Shown here piece after piece: positions 18,092 to 26,633 of a stretch of 64,000 bases of DNA. A program made the translations under genes and the position numbers. The notes under the pieces are model-generated. The model saw nothing but the letters and a program-made list of their open reading frames with translations. It searched no databases and was not told the DNA's origin. Each line of letters begins with the position of its first letter. Within the stretch, counting starts at the first letter, position 1. The DNA comes from Halomonas sp. CUBES01 (lineage in GTDB: Bacteria; Pseudomonadota; Gammaproteobacteria; Pseudomonadales; Halomonadaceae): contig NZ_JAJLLW010000009.1 in the NCBI RefSeq assembly GCF_020991005.1, positions 1 through 64,000 of the forward strand, given 5' to 3'.

Positions 18092-18667
18092 CTAGTGGCT
18101 GTCCTCGGCGTCGGCTTCGCTGGTTTGCGCATCGTGAGCGTGGGCCGTGATCTCGTCTTCGGCTGGGCGCTTGTGGTCTCGTGATGTCCTGCTGGGCATA
18201 TTGGCTGGCTGCTGTGATGTGAACACGCTGGTAAAGATATCGTTATCGGGGTTCATATCAATATTGCCTTGGAAAAGGCTGCCGTCTTCCAGCACCAGGC
18301 AAGGCGTGGTGATGGTGCCGGTAACATTCGCGCCTGCATGAACGGTGGTCTTGTGCAGCGCAACCAGATGCCCTTCGACGGTTCCCGATACGCGCAGCGT
18401 ATGCGCGTAAGCATCGCCGTGCAGGCTGCTATCGCTGCCCAGGGTGACGGTGTGTTGCTTGCAGGTGACGGTGCCGGTGACCTGGCCCTCGATGGTGAGG
18501 TCTTCGTCGCTGTTGATATCACCGTGTACCTGGGTGCTGCTGCCAATCACCGAGCTGCTTTGGCGGGAAGCACCAGGCAGGCTTCTGGTCGGCTCGATGG
18601 AGGCGGTCTTGGTGTCGCCGTAGGCTGTGTCGTGCTTGGCATCAGCGGGTTTGGTTTTACTGAACAT
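18092..18667 (-). CDS. Bactofilin-like polymer-forming protein, soluble
   Basis: 191 residues from the ATG preceded by AGGAA. The central bactofilin beta-helix (about 40-138) has the regular repeats SVIGSSTQVHGDINSDEDLTI, EGQVTGTV, LRVSGTVEGHLV and ANVTGTITTP. Long polar tails, disordered in appearance, flank it; the C-tail is rich in His, Asp and Glu. Bactofilins polymerise without nucleotide and localise envelope or peptidoglycan enzymes. No membrane segment. It is transcribed divergently from a second, membrane-anchored bactofilin-like gene. Confidence 0.87.
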   Translation of the reverse strand: MFSKTKPADAKHDTAYGDTKTASIEPTRSLPGASRQSSSVIGSSTQVHGDINSDEDLTIEGQVTGTVTCKQHTVTLGSDSSLHGDAYAHTLRVSGTVEGHLVALHKTTVHAGANVTGTITTPCLVLEDGSLFQGNIDMNPDNDIFTSVFTSQQPANMPSRTSRDHKRPAEDEITAHAHDAQTSEADAEDSH

Positions 18668-18773
18668 GGGACGTTCCTGTCGGTTTGGAAACAGTAAGGT
18701 GCCGGCGCCATCGAGGCTGACGCCATGAGCATGCATGCGTATATCAATGTACGCCGTGCGTCGCCAAGTCAAA

Positions 18774-18813
18774 GCGTCAAGATACCCGCTTACTCGCCGG
18801 GTATTCTTGACGC
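18774..18813. repeat. Long inverted repeat between the divergent bactofilin genes
   Basis: GCGTCAAGATACCCG at 18774-18788 pairs with CGGGTATTCTTGACGC at 18798-18813. The arms are complementary over 15 bp with one bulged T, around a 9-nt loop. It lies roughly midway in the 210-bp divergent gap, about 107 bp before the minus-strand gene and 64 bp before the plus-strand gene. It may be an operator for both genes or a leader hairpin. Confidence 0.6.
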
Positions 18814-18877
18814 TGGCCTGGTGGCTGACTGTCTATAACAGGCAATGGTCATTTAAAGACAGAGGGCATTGCATCTC

Positions 18878-19444
18878 ATGGTGATGGAAACATGGCTCAT
18901 GGCCAGCGGCGTTGTCGTGATGACGATGATCATACTGGACGGCAAGCGCAAAAAGAAAAGACACCGGGCGCCAGGCGAGGACTCACCCCAGCGCGCTGGC
19001 GCCGTGCATGATCATGAATCGGTGCCTGCGTCGACGCCCGACCAGGCGCGGCACGCTCCTGTCGCCGACGCGGCGTTCGAGAACCGGCAAAACGGCAGTC
19101 ATCTAGGCGCTGCCACTCAAATTCACGGCGATATTACGGCTGACGAGCGTGTATCGATCAAGGGGCGGGTGGTTGGCACGGTCACGGCGAGACATCAATC
19201 CATCCAGCTTGCTTCAAGCAGCGTCGTCAATGCCAGCCTGGAGGGCGCTGACATCGTTGTCGCGGGGCATCTGGAAGGTGACATCAACGCCAGCGAGGGA
19301 TTGACGCTGATGTCGGGCGCCAAGGTGCGCGGGACGATCTCGACCAGCAGCTTTGCCTGCCATGCGGGGGCAAGCGTCAACGGTAGCGTGCTGCCCGGTC
19401 AGGGAGGGAGCGTTGTCTTCCCCGAGCAAAAGCCCGCCGAGTAG
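18878..19444 (+). CDS. Bactofilin-like protein with N-terminal membrane anchor
   Basis: 188 residues from ATG 18878; TTG at 18869 and ATG at 18884 are alternatives, and GAGGG at 18862 suits 18878. Residues 5-20 form a hydrophobic segment (ASGVVVMTMIIL) followed by GKRKKKRHR, a positive-inside stop. A polar linker (about 30-75) leads to the bactofilin repeats (GAATQIHGDI, GRVVGTVTA, GHLEGDI, AKVRGTIST). It resembles its divergent neighbour in the core. Likely partner: the soluble bactofilin, tethering the filament to the membrane (inference). Confidence 0.83.
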   Translation: MVMETWLMASGVVVMTMIILDGKRKKKRHRAPGEDSPQRAGAVHDHESVPASTPDQARHAPVADAAFENRQNGSHLGAATQIHGDITADERVSIKGRVVGTVTARHQSIQLASSSVVNASLEGADIVVAGHLEGDINASEGLTLMSGAKVRGTISTSSFACHAGASVNGSVLPGQGGSVVFPEQKPAE

Positions 19445-19451
19445 CGGGCTT
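19428..19451. terminator. Bidirectional terminator spanning the bactofilin stop codon
   Basis: AAGCCCGC/GCGGGCTT form an 8-bp stem around CGAGTA. On the minus strand the stem is followed by TTTT, fitting termination of ahpF. The stem overlaps the last codons and stop of the convergent bactofilin gene. Confidence 0.7.
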
Positions 19452-19478
19452 GGCGTGACGTTTGCGGTTTCAGAACCG

Positions 19479-21035
19479 TTATTGACGAATCAGGTAGTCA
19501 AAGGCGCCCAGCGAGGCCTTGGCCCCTTCGCCCATGGCGATGACGATCTGCTTGTAGGGCACGGTGGTGACATCCCCCGCCGCGAAAATACCCGGTACTG
19601 AGGTCATGCCGTGGCCGTCGACGATAATTTCGCCGTGGGGGTTCATCTCCACCGGCGAGCCTTTCAGCCATTCGGTATTCGGCACCAGGCCGATCTGCAC
19701 GAAGATACCTTCCAGCGTCAGGTGCTTGATGTCATCGGTGGTGCGATCCTTGTAGGTCAGGCCGTTGACACGGCTGCCGTCGCCGTTGACCTCGGTGGTC
19801 TGGGCATTGAGGATGATATCCACGTTGGGCAGGCTCTTGAGCTTTTTCTGCAGAACGGCATCGGCGCGCATGTCGCCCATGAATTCGATCAGCGTCACAT
19901 GGCCGACGATGCCCGCCAGGTCGATCGCTGCTTCAACGCCCGAGTTGCCACCGCCGATCACGGCCACGTGCTTGCCCTTGAACAGCGGCCCGTCGCAGTG
20001 TGGGCAGTACGCCACGCCCTTGTTACGGTACTGCTGTTCACCGGGAACGTTCATTTCCCGCCAGCGCGCCCCGGTGGCCAATACCAGGGTCTTGCTTTTC
20101 AACGTGGCGCCGGAAGCGAGGGTGACTTCGTGCAGGCCGCCATTGGTGTCCGCAGCCTTCAGCGAGGTCGCGTGCTGCAGATTCATCACGTCAACCTCGT
20201 AATCCTTGACGTGTTCTTCGAGCGCGCTGACCAGCTTGGGCCCTTCGGTATGGGTGACCGAAATGAAGTTCTCGATGCCCAGGGTATCGGCGACCTGGCC
20301 GCCGAAGCGCTCGGCGGCGATGCCGGTATTGATGCCCTTGCGCGCCGAGTAAATGGCGGCGGCGGCGCCGGCGGGGCCGGCGCCAATCACCAGGGTGTCG
20401 AAGGCGGCTTTTTCGCTGAGCTTTTTGGCTTCGCGCTCGGCCGCGCCGGTATCCACCTTGGCCAGAATCTGCTCGAGGGTCATGCGGCCCTGGTCGAACG
20501 GTTCGCCGTTGAGGTAGATGCTCGGCACCGACATGATCTCGCGGGCTTCCACCTCGTCCTGGAAAAGCGCGCCGTCGATGGCGACGTGGCGGACATGGGG
20601 GTTGAAGATTGCCATCAGGTTGAGCGCCTGAACCACGTCGGGGCAGTTCTGGCATGACAGCGAGTAGTAGGTTTCAAAGACCAGCTCGCGATCCAGGGCG
20701 CGGATCTGGTCGAGCACCTTGTCGCTGGTCTTGGGCGGGTGGCCACCCACCTGAAGCAGCGCCAGCACCAGCGAGGTAAACTCGTGACCCATGGGGATGC
20801 CCGCAAACACCACTCCGGTGTCTTCGCCGGGTCGGTTGATGGCGAAGGAGGGCGTGCGCGCATCATGGCCTTCGGTGGACAGGCTGATCTTGTCGCTCAA
20901 GCCGCTGATCTCCTGCAGCAGGCCGAGCAGTTCGCGTGACTTGTCACCGTCATCCAGCGACGCGACAATTTCCAACGGCTGCGTGACGTTTTCCAGATAC
21001 GCTTTTAACTGATTTTTGAGATTGGCGTCGAGCAT
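19479..21035 (-). CDS. ahpF: Alkyl hydroperoxide reductase subunit F
   Basis: 518 residues, as E. coli AhpF. The N-terminal thioredoxin-like domain carries C128/C131 (SCQNC), FAD-binding [17 protein letters not shown] is near 218, the TrxR-like redox pair C344/C347 is in YCPHCDGP, and the NAD(P)H site [15 protein letters not shown] follows. It transfers electrons from NADH to AhpC. It is downstream of ahpC after a 198-bp gap containing a large hairpin. Confidence 0.97.
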   Translation of the reverse strand: MLDANLKNQLKAYLENVTQPLEIVASLDDGDKSRELLGLLQEISGLSDKISLSTEGHDARTPSFAINRPGEDTGVVFAGIPMGHEFTSLVLALLQVGGHPPKTSDKVLDQIRALDRELVFETYYSLSCQNCPDVVQALNLMAIFNPHVRHVAIDGALFQDEVEAREIMSVPSIYLNGEPFDQGRMTLEQILAKVDTGAAEREAKKLSEKAAFDTLVIGAGPAGAAAAIYSARKGINTGIAAERFGGQVADTLGIENFISVTHTEGPKLVSALEEHVKDYEVDVMNLQHATSLKAADTNGGLHEVTLASGATLKSKTLVLATGARWREMNVPGEQQYRNKGVAYCPHCDGPLFKGKHVAVIGGGNSGVEAAIDLAGIVGHVTLIEFMGDMRADAVLQKKLKSLPNVDIILNAQTTEVNGDGSRVNGLTYKDRTTDDIKHLTLEGIFVQIGLVPNTEWLKGSPVEMNPHGEIIVDGHGMTSVPGIFAAGDVTTVPYKQIVIAMGEGAKASLGAFDYLIRQ

Positions 21036-21155
21036 GATCGAGACGACCTCGTAGCTAACAAGGGTAAGTAACGTTGATTGGTTCAGCCGTTTCCTGAGCC
21101 TTTAATACGTCGCCGCCAGTTGGGTTGGCTGAGCAACAGGCACAGGCAAGGCACA

Positions 21156-21199
21156 GCGCCAGACAGCAACACCCGGGGCGATGCCCGGGTGTCTGGCGC
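21156..21199 (-). repeat. Large intercistronic hairpin between ahpC and ahpF
   Basis: GCGCCAGACA...CCCGGG pairs with CCCGGGTGTCTGGCGC, giving 16 bp interrupted by a 6-nt bulge on one side, with a loop of GCGATG. It lies 35 bp after the ahpC stop in the minus-strand transcript. No U-tract follows. It probably stabilises ahpC mRNA or attenuates read-through to ahpF. Confidence 0.65.
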
Positions 21200-21233
21200 A
21201 GTTGGAACCTGGCGATGGGGGGCTGGCGCCGGC

Positions 21234-21797
21234 TTAGATCTTGCCGACGAGATCCAGCGACGGCGCCAGGGTTTCTTCGCCTTCTTGCCATTTGGCAGGG
21301 CAGACTTCGTTGGGGTTGGCGCGCACGTACTGGGCGGCCTTGACCTTGCGCAGCAGCTCTTCGGCGTTACGACCGATATTGCCGGCGTTGATTTCAACAA
21401 TCTGGATCTTGCCGTCGGGGTCGACAACGAAGGTGCCGCGCTCGGCAAGGCCTGCGTCTTCGATCAGTACTTCAAAGTTGCGCGAAATGCGCAGCGTGGG
21501 GTCGGCAATCATGGGGAACTGCAGCTTGCCGATCGTCTCGGAGCTGTCGTGCCATGCCTTGTGGGTGAAGTGCGTATCGGTGGACACGCTGTAGATTTCG
21601 ACGCCGAGCTGTTTGAAGGCGTCGTAGTTGTCCGCCAGATCGCCAAGCTCGGTCGGGCAGACGAAGGTGAAGTCGGCCGGATAAAAGAAGAAGATGCTCC
21701 ACTGACCCTTGAGATCGGCGTCGGAAACGTCAACGAATTCACCGTTCAGGTAAGCGGTTGCGTTGAACGGTTTAACTTCAGTGTTGATCAATGACAT
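21234..21797 (-). CDS. ahpC: Alkyl hydroperoxide reductase subunit C (2-Cys peroxiredoxin)
   Basis: 187 residues from an ATG with GGAGG upstream. Peroxidatic C47 in FTFVCPTE and resolving C166 in NEVCPAKW match E. coli AhpC numbering closely. It reduces hydrogen peroxide and organic hydroperoxides, and is recycled by AhpF encoded downstream. OxyR control is usual in relatives, but I cannot spell a full OxyR site here. Confidence 0.98.
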   Translation of the reverse strand: MSLINTEVKPFNATAYLNGEFVDVSDADLKGQWSIFFFYPADFTFVCPTELGDLADNYDAFKQLGVEIYSVSTDTHFTHKAWHDSSETIGKLQFPMIADPTLRISRNFEVLIEDAGLAERGTFVVDPDGKIQIVEINAGNIGRNAEELLRKVKAAQYVRANPNEVCPAKWQEGEETLAPSLDLVGKI

Positions 21798-21843
21798 TCG
21801 GATGACCTCCATTGGTGACGAATAACAGTAGATAAAGCTAATA

Positions 21844-21874
21844 ATTAGACTAAAGGTGGATGCTGAAGGGTCAA
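21844..21874 (-). promoter_or_regulatory. ahpC: Candidate ahpC promoter
   Basis: On the minus strand TTGACC (5/6) and TCTAAT (5/6) are 19 bp apart, about 47 bp before the ahpC start. The spacing is long, which would fit activator dependence. Confidence 0.35.
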
Positions 21875-21978
21875 AATTGGAAAAAACCATGATGGCAATA
21901 GTGCTGGGCTATCATGTCCTTTGCCATCAGCCAACGCGACCGCTTGCACTACGCTTGTGGTGGGTTGGCCGGACACAA

Positions 21979-21996
21979 GCGCAATAATTTTTGCGC
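21979..21996. promoter_or_regulatory. Candidate operator palindrome upstream of potF
   Basis: GCGCAA-TAATTT-TTGCGC is a perfect 6-bp inverted repeat with a 6-bp AT spacer, 130 bp before potF. Its form suits a dimeric regulator; none is encoded next to it. Confidence 0.45.
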
Positions 21997-22125
21997 ATTG
22001 GCTTGCGATAGCGGATCCCGCGCCGCAGAATTCGCACGGTCAGCTTCGGGGCGACGAACGGACGGGTCTTGAAGTCGGCATGTCCGGGGTCATCGTTCGT
22101 ATCACTAAGGATAAGGAGTAGATCC

Positions 22126-23229
22126 ATGGGGAACATCCACAAACTTTCCGGGGCCGTTGCGGCCATTTCACTTGCCGCAGCGGCAACCACTGTCCACGCC
22201 GAGGAAGTGCGCGTCTATAACTGGTCCGACTATATCGCGCCCGACACCTTGGAAAAATTCACCGAGCGTACTGGCATCGACGTCACCTATGACGTGTTCG
22301 ACAGCAACGAAATCCTCGACGCAGCGCTGCTGTCAGGCCGTTCCGGCTATGATGTGGTGGTGCCGTCCACCTACTACCTCACGCGGCAAATGAAAGCCGA
22401 TGTCTATCAGCCGCTGGATCACGACAAGCTCCCCAATCTGAAGCACTTGAATCCCAAGCTGATGGAGAACCTTGAACAGGTGGATCCGGGCAGCCAGTAC
22501 TCGGTGCCTTACATGTGGGGAACCAACGGCATTGGCTACAATGTCGATCGCGTCAAGGACATCCTGGGTGACGACGCGCCCGTTGATAGCTGGGCGCTAC
22601 TGTTTGACCCGGAAATTACCGGTCAGTTGAGCGAAGCCGGCTGTGGCTTGTCGATGCTGGATTCCGGCGATGAAATGCTGTCGCCCGCAATGGTTTATCT
22701 GGGGCTGGATCCGACCAATGAAAGCCGCGAAGATCTGGAAGCGGCCGGTGAACTGCTCGCCAAGGTTCGCGATGACATGACCTACTTCCATTCGTCGCGC
22801 TACGTGTCGGATCTGGCCAACGGCGACATTTGTGTCGCGGCGGGTTACTCGGGCGATATCTTCCAGGCCGCCGCCCGGGCCGAAGAAGCCGGGCGCGACT
22901 TCGAGATTGCCTACAGCATTCCCAAGGAGGGCGCGGCGCTGTGGTTTGACATGATGGCGATCCCTGCCGATGCGCCCAACCCGGATAATGCTCACGCCTT
23001 CATCAACTTTATCCTCGACCCGGAAATCGCCGCCGATATTACCGAGTACGTGCGTTACGCTAACCCCAACGCCGCTGCGGATGAATATCTGTCCGACGAG
23101 ATTCTCAACGATCCCGCCATCTATCCGGACACCGAGGTAATGGATAACCTCTACGTTCAGGTTGAAAAGCCCCAGGATATCCAGCGCGCTCGCACCCGTA
23201 TCTGGAACCGCGTAAAATCCGGTCGCTAA
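22126..23229 (+). CDS. potF: Polyamine ABC transporter, periplasmic binding protein
   Basis: 367 residues from the ATG with AAGGAG eight bases upstream; an upstream in-frame extension to 22069 lacks signal-peptide features. Signal peptide 1-25 (cleavage after VHA). The mature start EEVRVYNWSDYIAPDTLEKF and the later VVVPSTYYLTRQMKADVYQPLD are PotF/SpuD-like. It binds putrescine or spermidine in the periplasm. First gene of potFGHI. Confidence 0.94.
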   Translation: MGNIHKLSGAVAAISLAAAATTVHAEEVRVYNWSDYIAPDTLEKFTERTGIDVTYDVFDSNEILDAALLSGRSGYDVVVPSTYYLTRQMKADVYQPLDHDKLPNLKHLNPKLMENLEQVDPGSQYSVPYMWGTNGIGYNVDRVKDILGDDAPVDSWALLFDPEITGQLSEAGCGLSMLDSGDEMLSPAMVYLGLDPTNESREDLEAAGELLAKVRDDMTYFHSSRYVSDLANGDICVAAGYSGDIFQAAARAEEAGRDFEIAYSIPKEGAALWFDMMAIPADAPNPDNAHAFINFILDPEIAADITEYVRYANPNAAADEYLSDEILNDPAIYPDTEVMDNLYVQVEKPQDIQRARTRIWNRVKSGR

Positions 23230-23246
23230 GATACGTTCCTCCGACG

Positions 23247-23291
23247 GCGAGTCCAGGCACCTTACGCGCCAGCCTGGGCTCGCTGTTCGCT
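23247..23291 (+). terminator. Intercistronic attenuator-like hairpin between potF and potG
   Basis: GCGAGTCCAGGC pairs with GCCTGGGCTCGC (12 bp with one G-U) 17 bp after the potF stop; a CTTTTTG run begins five bases after the stem. It resembles a leaky terminator that lets the binding protein be made in excess over the membrane complex. Confidence 0.6.
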
Positions 23292-23334
23292 TTTTGATTG
23301 CCCGGTATACCGGGCTTCTTGATGGGAGTGGCGA

Positions 23335-24516
23335 ATGGCAACTACGCCCCTATCGAACGATGCGTCATCCACACCCTCCGCCAATGTCGCGGCGCTGCGT
23401 GCCCAGGGCAAGACGCCTCGGTTTGCGGATGACGTCGTGCTGGAGGTCAAGCGGCTGAGCAAGCGCTTTGATGATGCCCTGGCGGTAGATGACGTCAATC
23501 TCCAGGTGAAGCGCGGTGAGATCTTTGCCCTGCTGGGTGGTTCCGGGTCGGGCAAGTCGACGCTGTTGCGCATGCTGGCCGGATTTGAAATGCCCAGTGA
23601 GGGGCGCATTCTGCTCGGCGGTGACGATATCACCGCCATGCCGCCGCACAAGCGGCCAATCAACATGATGTTTCAGTCCTATGCGCTGTTCCCGCACCTG
23701 AGCGTGGCCCAGAACATCGCCTTTGGCCTGAAGCAGGACAGGTTACCCAAGGCCGATATCGAGGCACGGGTGGCCCATATGCTCAAGCTGGTGCACATGG
23801 AGCGGTTTGCCAAGCGTAAACCCCACCAGCTGTCCGGCGGCCAGCGCCAGCGTGTGGCGCTGGCTCGTTCGCTGGCCAAGCGGCCCAAGCTGCTGCTGCT
23901 TGACGAGCCCATGGGGGCGCTGGACAAGAAGCTGCGCACCGAGATGCAGCTGGAAGTGGTCGAAATCATCGAGCAGGTCGGCGTGACGTGCATCATGGTC
24001 ACCCACGATCAGGAAGAGGCCATGACCATGGCCGACCGTGTGGCGATCATGGCCGACGGCTGGATCGAGCAGGTGGGGTCGCCGATCGATATCTACGAAA
24101 GCCCGGTGAGCCGCATGGTGGCCGAATTCGTCGGCACAGTGAATCTGTTTGAAGGCGAAATCGTCGAAGACGCCGCCGACCACTGCACAATCGTCTCGCC
24201 GCTGCTCGAACGGCCGATCTATATCGACCACGGCATTACCACCCAGGCCGTTGACCGGCGGGTGTGGGCCGCGCTGCGCCCCGAGAAGATCTGGCTGACC
24301 CGCGAACAGCCCGATTCGGCGCATAACTGGAGCGAGGGCGTGGTCGAGGACATCGCCTACTTGGGTGGGTTCTCGCTGTACTACGTGCGCACGCCGAGTG
24401 GTCAGCTCATCAAGGTCAGCATGGCCAATACCGAGCGGCGCGGTGACCGGCCCACCTGGGAAGACCAGGTGTATGTGCACTGGGAAGATCACAGCGCCAT
24501 CGTGCTGAATCGTTAA
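23335..24516 (+). CDS. potG: Polyamine ABC transporter ATP-binding protein
   Basis: 393 residues. Walker A GGSGSGKST, signature LSGGQRQRVALARSLA, Walker B LLLLDEP and the switch HDQEEA are complete, followed by a C-terminal TOBE domain (about 300-385). It energises the PotHI permease. Starts 105 bp after potF, separated by a hairpin. Confidence 0.95.
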   Translation: MATTPLSNDASSTPSANVAALRAQGKTPRFADDVVLEVKRLSKRFDDALAVDDVNLQVKRGEIFALLGGSGSGKSTLLRMLAGFEMPSEGRILLGGDDITAMPPHKRPINMMFQSYALFPHLSVAQNIAFGLKQDRLPKADIEARVAHMLKLVHMERFAKRKPHQLSGGQRQRVALARSLAKRPKLLLLDEPMGALDKKLRTEMQLEVVEIIEQVGVTCIMVTHDQEEAMTMADRVAIMADGWIEQVGSPIDIYESPVSRMVAEFVGTVNLFEGEIVEDAADHCTIVSPLLERPIYIDHGITTQAVDRRVWAALRPEKIWLTREQPDSAHNWSEGVVEDIAYLGGFSLYYVRTPSGQLIKVSMANTERRGDRPTWEDQVYVHWEDHSAIVLNR

Positions 24517-24553
24517 TTGTGGATGCCTTACCGATCCGAGGAGAATGCCTTAG

Positions 24554-25465
24554 ATGATGCCTGCTCGCTTGTCCGCCATGCTGAAGCGCTGGCAGCTGGG
24601 TCGGCGCGCGGTCATCGCGCTGCCGCTGGTATGGCTGACGCTGTTCTTTCTGCTGCCCTTTGTGCTGGTGCTCAAGATCAGCCTCTCGGAGGCAGCCATC
24701 GCGGTGCCGCCTTACGGTGCCCTGGTCGAGTACGTCGACCAGACGCTGAATATTGCCCTCAACCTGGGCAATTACCTGTTCCTGGCGTCGGATTCGCTGT
24801 ATGTGGCGGCGTACTGGGGGTCGCTGAAAACCGCCTTCATCGCCACGCTGGTGTGTCTGCTGATCGGCTATCCCATGGCCTACGCCATGGCGCGCACCAG
24901 CGCGCGCTGGCAAATGATTCTGTTGCTGCTGGTGATGCTGCCGTCCTGGACCTCGTTTCTGATCCGCATCTATGCCTGGATGGGGATTCTCGGCAACAGC
25001 GGCCTGTTGAATAACCTGCTGCTGGGCCTGGGGCTGATCGACGCTCCCTTGCGCATGATGAATACCCAGTTTGCGGTGATCATCGGCATCGTCTATGCCT
25101 ACTTGCCGTTCATGGTGCTGCCGCTTTACGCCCATCTGACCCGCCTGGACAACGCGCTGCTCGAGGCAGCATCCGACCTCGGCTCGCGCAAGCTGAACAC
25201 TTTCATCAAGGTGACCCTGCCGCTGTCCATGGGGGGTATCATTGCCGGTTCCATGCTGGTGTTTATTCCGGCCGTCGGCGAGTTCGTGATTCCCGAGCTG
25301 CTGGGCGGACCGGATACGCTGATGATCGGCAAGGTGCTCTGGCAGGAGTTCTTCAACAATCGCGACTGGCCGGTGGCGTCGGCGCTGGCGATGGTCATGC
25401 TATTGCTGCTGTTGATCCCCATCGTCTGGTTCCACCGCTATCAGTCCCGGGAGTTCAACGAATGA
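24554..25465 (+). CDS. potH: Polyamine ABC transporter permease PotH
   Basis: 303 residues with six predicted membrane segments and the EAA-type motif ALLEAASDLGSRKLNTFIKVTLP, which docks the ATPase. GAGGAG lies ten bases upstream of the first of two adjacent ATG codons. It overlaps potI by ATGA. Confidence 0.95.
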   Translation: MMPARLSAMLKRWQLGRRAVIALPLVWLTLFFLLPFVLVLKISLSEAAIAVPPYGALVEYVDQTLNIALNLGNYLFLASDSLYVAAYWGSLKTAFIATLVCLLIGYPMAYAMARTSARWQMILLLLVMLPSWTSFLIRIYAWMGILGNSGLLNNLLLGLGLIDAPLRMMNTQFAVIIGIVYAYLPFMVLPLYAHLTRLDNALLEAASDLGSRKLNTFIKVTLPLSMGGIIAGSMLVFIPAVGEFVIPELLGGPDTLMIGKVLWQEFFNNRDWPVASALAMVMLLLLLIPIVWFHRYQSREFNE

Positions 25466-26301
25466 GCCTTGCCAGACCGCGTATTCGCTTTACCAGCGTG
25501 ATGCTGGTGATGGGGCTTTTGTTCCTGTACGTGCCGATGCTGGTGCTGGTGGTGTACTCCTTCAACGCCTCAAAGCTGGTCACCGTATGGTCGGGGTTTT
25601 CCACCCAGTGGTATGGCGAGCTGTTCCGCGATGAACAGATCCTCTCGGCCATCTGGATGAGCCTGCGCATCGCATTTTTGTCCGCCAGCATGGCGGTGTG
25701 CCTGGGCACCATCGCGGCGTTCGTGATGACCCGCTACGGGCGGTTTCGCGGTAAGACGGCGCTGTCCACGATGGTCACCGCGCCCCTGGTGATGCCCGAG
25801 GTGATCACCGGGCTTTCGCTGCTGCTGCTGTTCGTGCAGATGGCCCAGATCACCGGCTGGCCGGCCGACCGTGGCATGGCGACCATCTGGATTGCCCATA
25901 CCACCTTCTGCAGCGCCTACGTGGCCGTGGTGGTGGCCGCCAGGCTGCGCGAAATTGATCCGTCGATCGAGGAAGCCGCGATGGACCTGGGGTCGCCACC
26001 CATGAAGACCTTTTTCTGCGTGACGCTGCCGGTGATCGCACCGGCGCTGGTAGCGGGCTGGCTGCTGGCCTTCACGCTGTCGCTGGATGACCTGGTGATC
26101 GCCAGTTTTGTCTCGGGGCCGGGGGCCAATACGCTGCCGATGGTGGTGTTCTCGTCGGTTCGCATGGGCGTGTCGCCCAAGATCAACGCCCTGGCGACGC
26201 TGATCATTCTGACGGTATCGCTGGCGACGCTGCTAGCCTGGTACCTGATGCGGCGTAACGAAGCCAAGCGCCAGCAGGCGCTAAAAGGCGCCGTTCCCTG
26301 A
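25462..26301 (+). CDS. potI: Polyamine ABC transporter permease PotI
   Basis: 279 residues with about six membrane segments and EAA motif IEEAAMDLGSPPMKTFFCVTLP. It is the partner of PotH and the last gene of potFGHI. It ends eight bases from the convergent CPXCG gene. Confidence 0.95.
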   Translation: MSLARPRIRFTSVMLVMGLLFLYVPMLVLVVYSFNASKLVTVWSGFSTQWYGELFRDEQILSAIWMSLRIAFLSASMAVCLGTIAAFVMTRYGRFRGKTALSTMVTAPLVMPEVITGLSLLLLFVQMAQITGWPADRGMATIWIAHTTFCSAYVAVVVAARLREIDPSIEEAAMDLGSPPMKTFFCVTLPVIAPALVAGWLLAFTLSLDDLVIASFVSGPGANTLPMVVFSSVRMGVSPKINALATLIILTVSLATLLAWYLMRRNEAKRQQALKGAVP

Positions 26302-26309
26302 GGCATTGC

Positions 26310-26519
26310 TCAGAGAACATCGTCGTCGCTGCCTACGCGAACACTTTCCAGCTCGCCGGTGACCAGCGATACCTCGATGGCCAGCTGGATGGGGGCGCAG
26401 CACTGATGGCAGTCTTCCCAGGTCACGTGGCTACCCTGGGAGGCATCAATCAATAGTGTTAACAAGGTATCGCAGTAGGGGCAGTAGGCGTCATACTCTA
26501 CCAAGGTATCTTCTTGCAT
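26310..26519 (-). CDS. CPXCG-motif cysteine-rich small protein
   Basis: 69 residues with AAGGATCGCACC before the ATG. CPYC near residue 13 and CHQCC near 37 give five cysteines in a likely zinc-ribbon, matching the uncharacterised CPXCG family in proteobacteria. The C-terminus is acidic. Function is unknown; nucleic-acid or protein binding is only a guess from the zinc-ribbon. Confidence 0.85.
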   Translation of the reverse strand: MQEDTLVEYDAYCPYCDTLLTLLIDASQGSHVTWEDCHQCCAPIQLAIEVSLVTGELESVRVGSDDDVL

Positions 26520-26633
26520 GGTGCGATCCTTCTAAGCGTGGCTTTTCAGTGTAACAGCCGTGTCACCAAGAGGCATCGACGTGTGGGATCTGGTAGGCGA
26601 AACGCCGTTTTATAAACGCAAAGGAGAGCAGCG

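Larger units (their letters stand above)
21798..22125. other. Divergent ahpC/potF intergenic region (328 bp)
   Basis: AT-rich near ahpC, with the inverted pair CTAAT-A-ATTAG at 21838-21848; GC-richer towards potF. It holds the candidate ahpC promoter and a potF-side palindrome listed separately. No further gene is seen. Confidence 0.6.

Noticed and set aside
19611-20657. 348-codon open frame antisense to ahpF
   Set aside because: AhpF motifs are complete on the other strand; the antisense frame has none.
21798-21880. OxyR binding site before ahpC
   Set aside because: I could not place four spaced ATAG-type tetrads; only a short CTAAT/ATTAG repeat is present.
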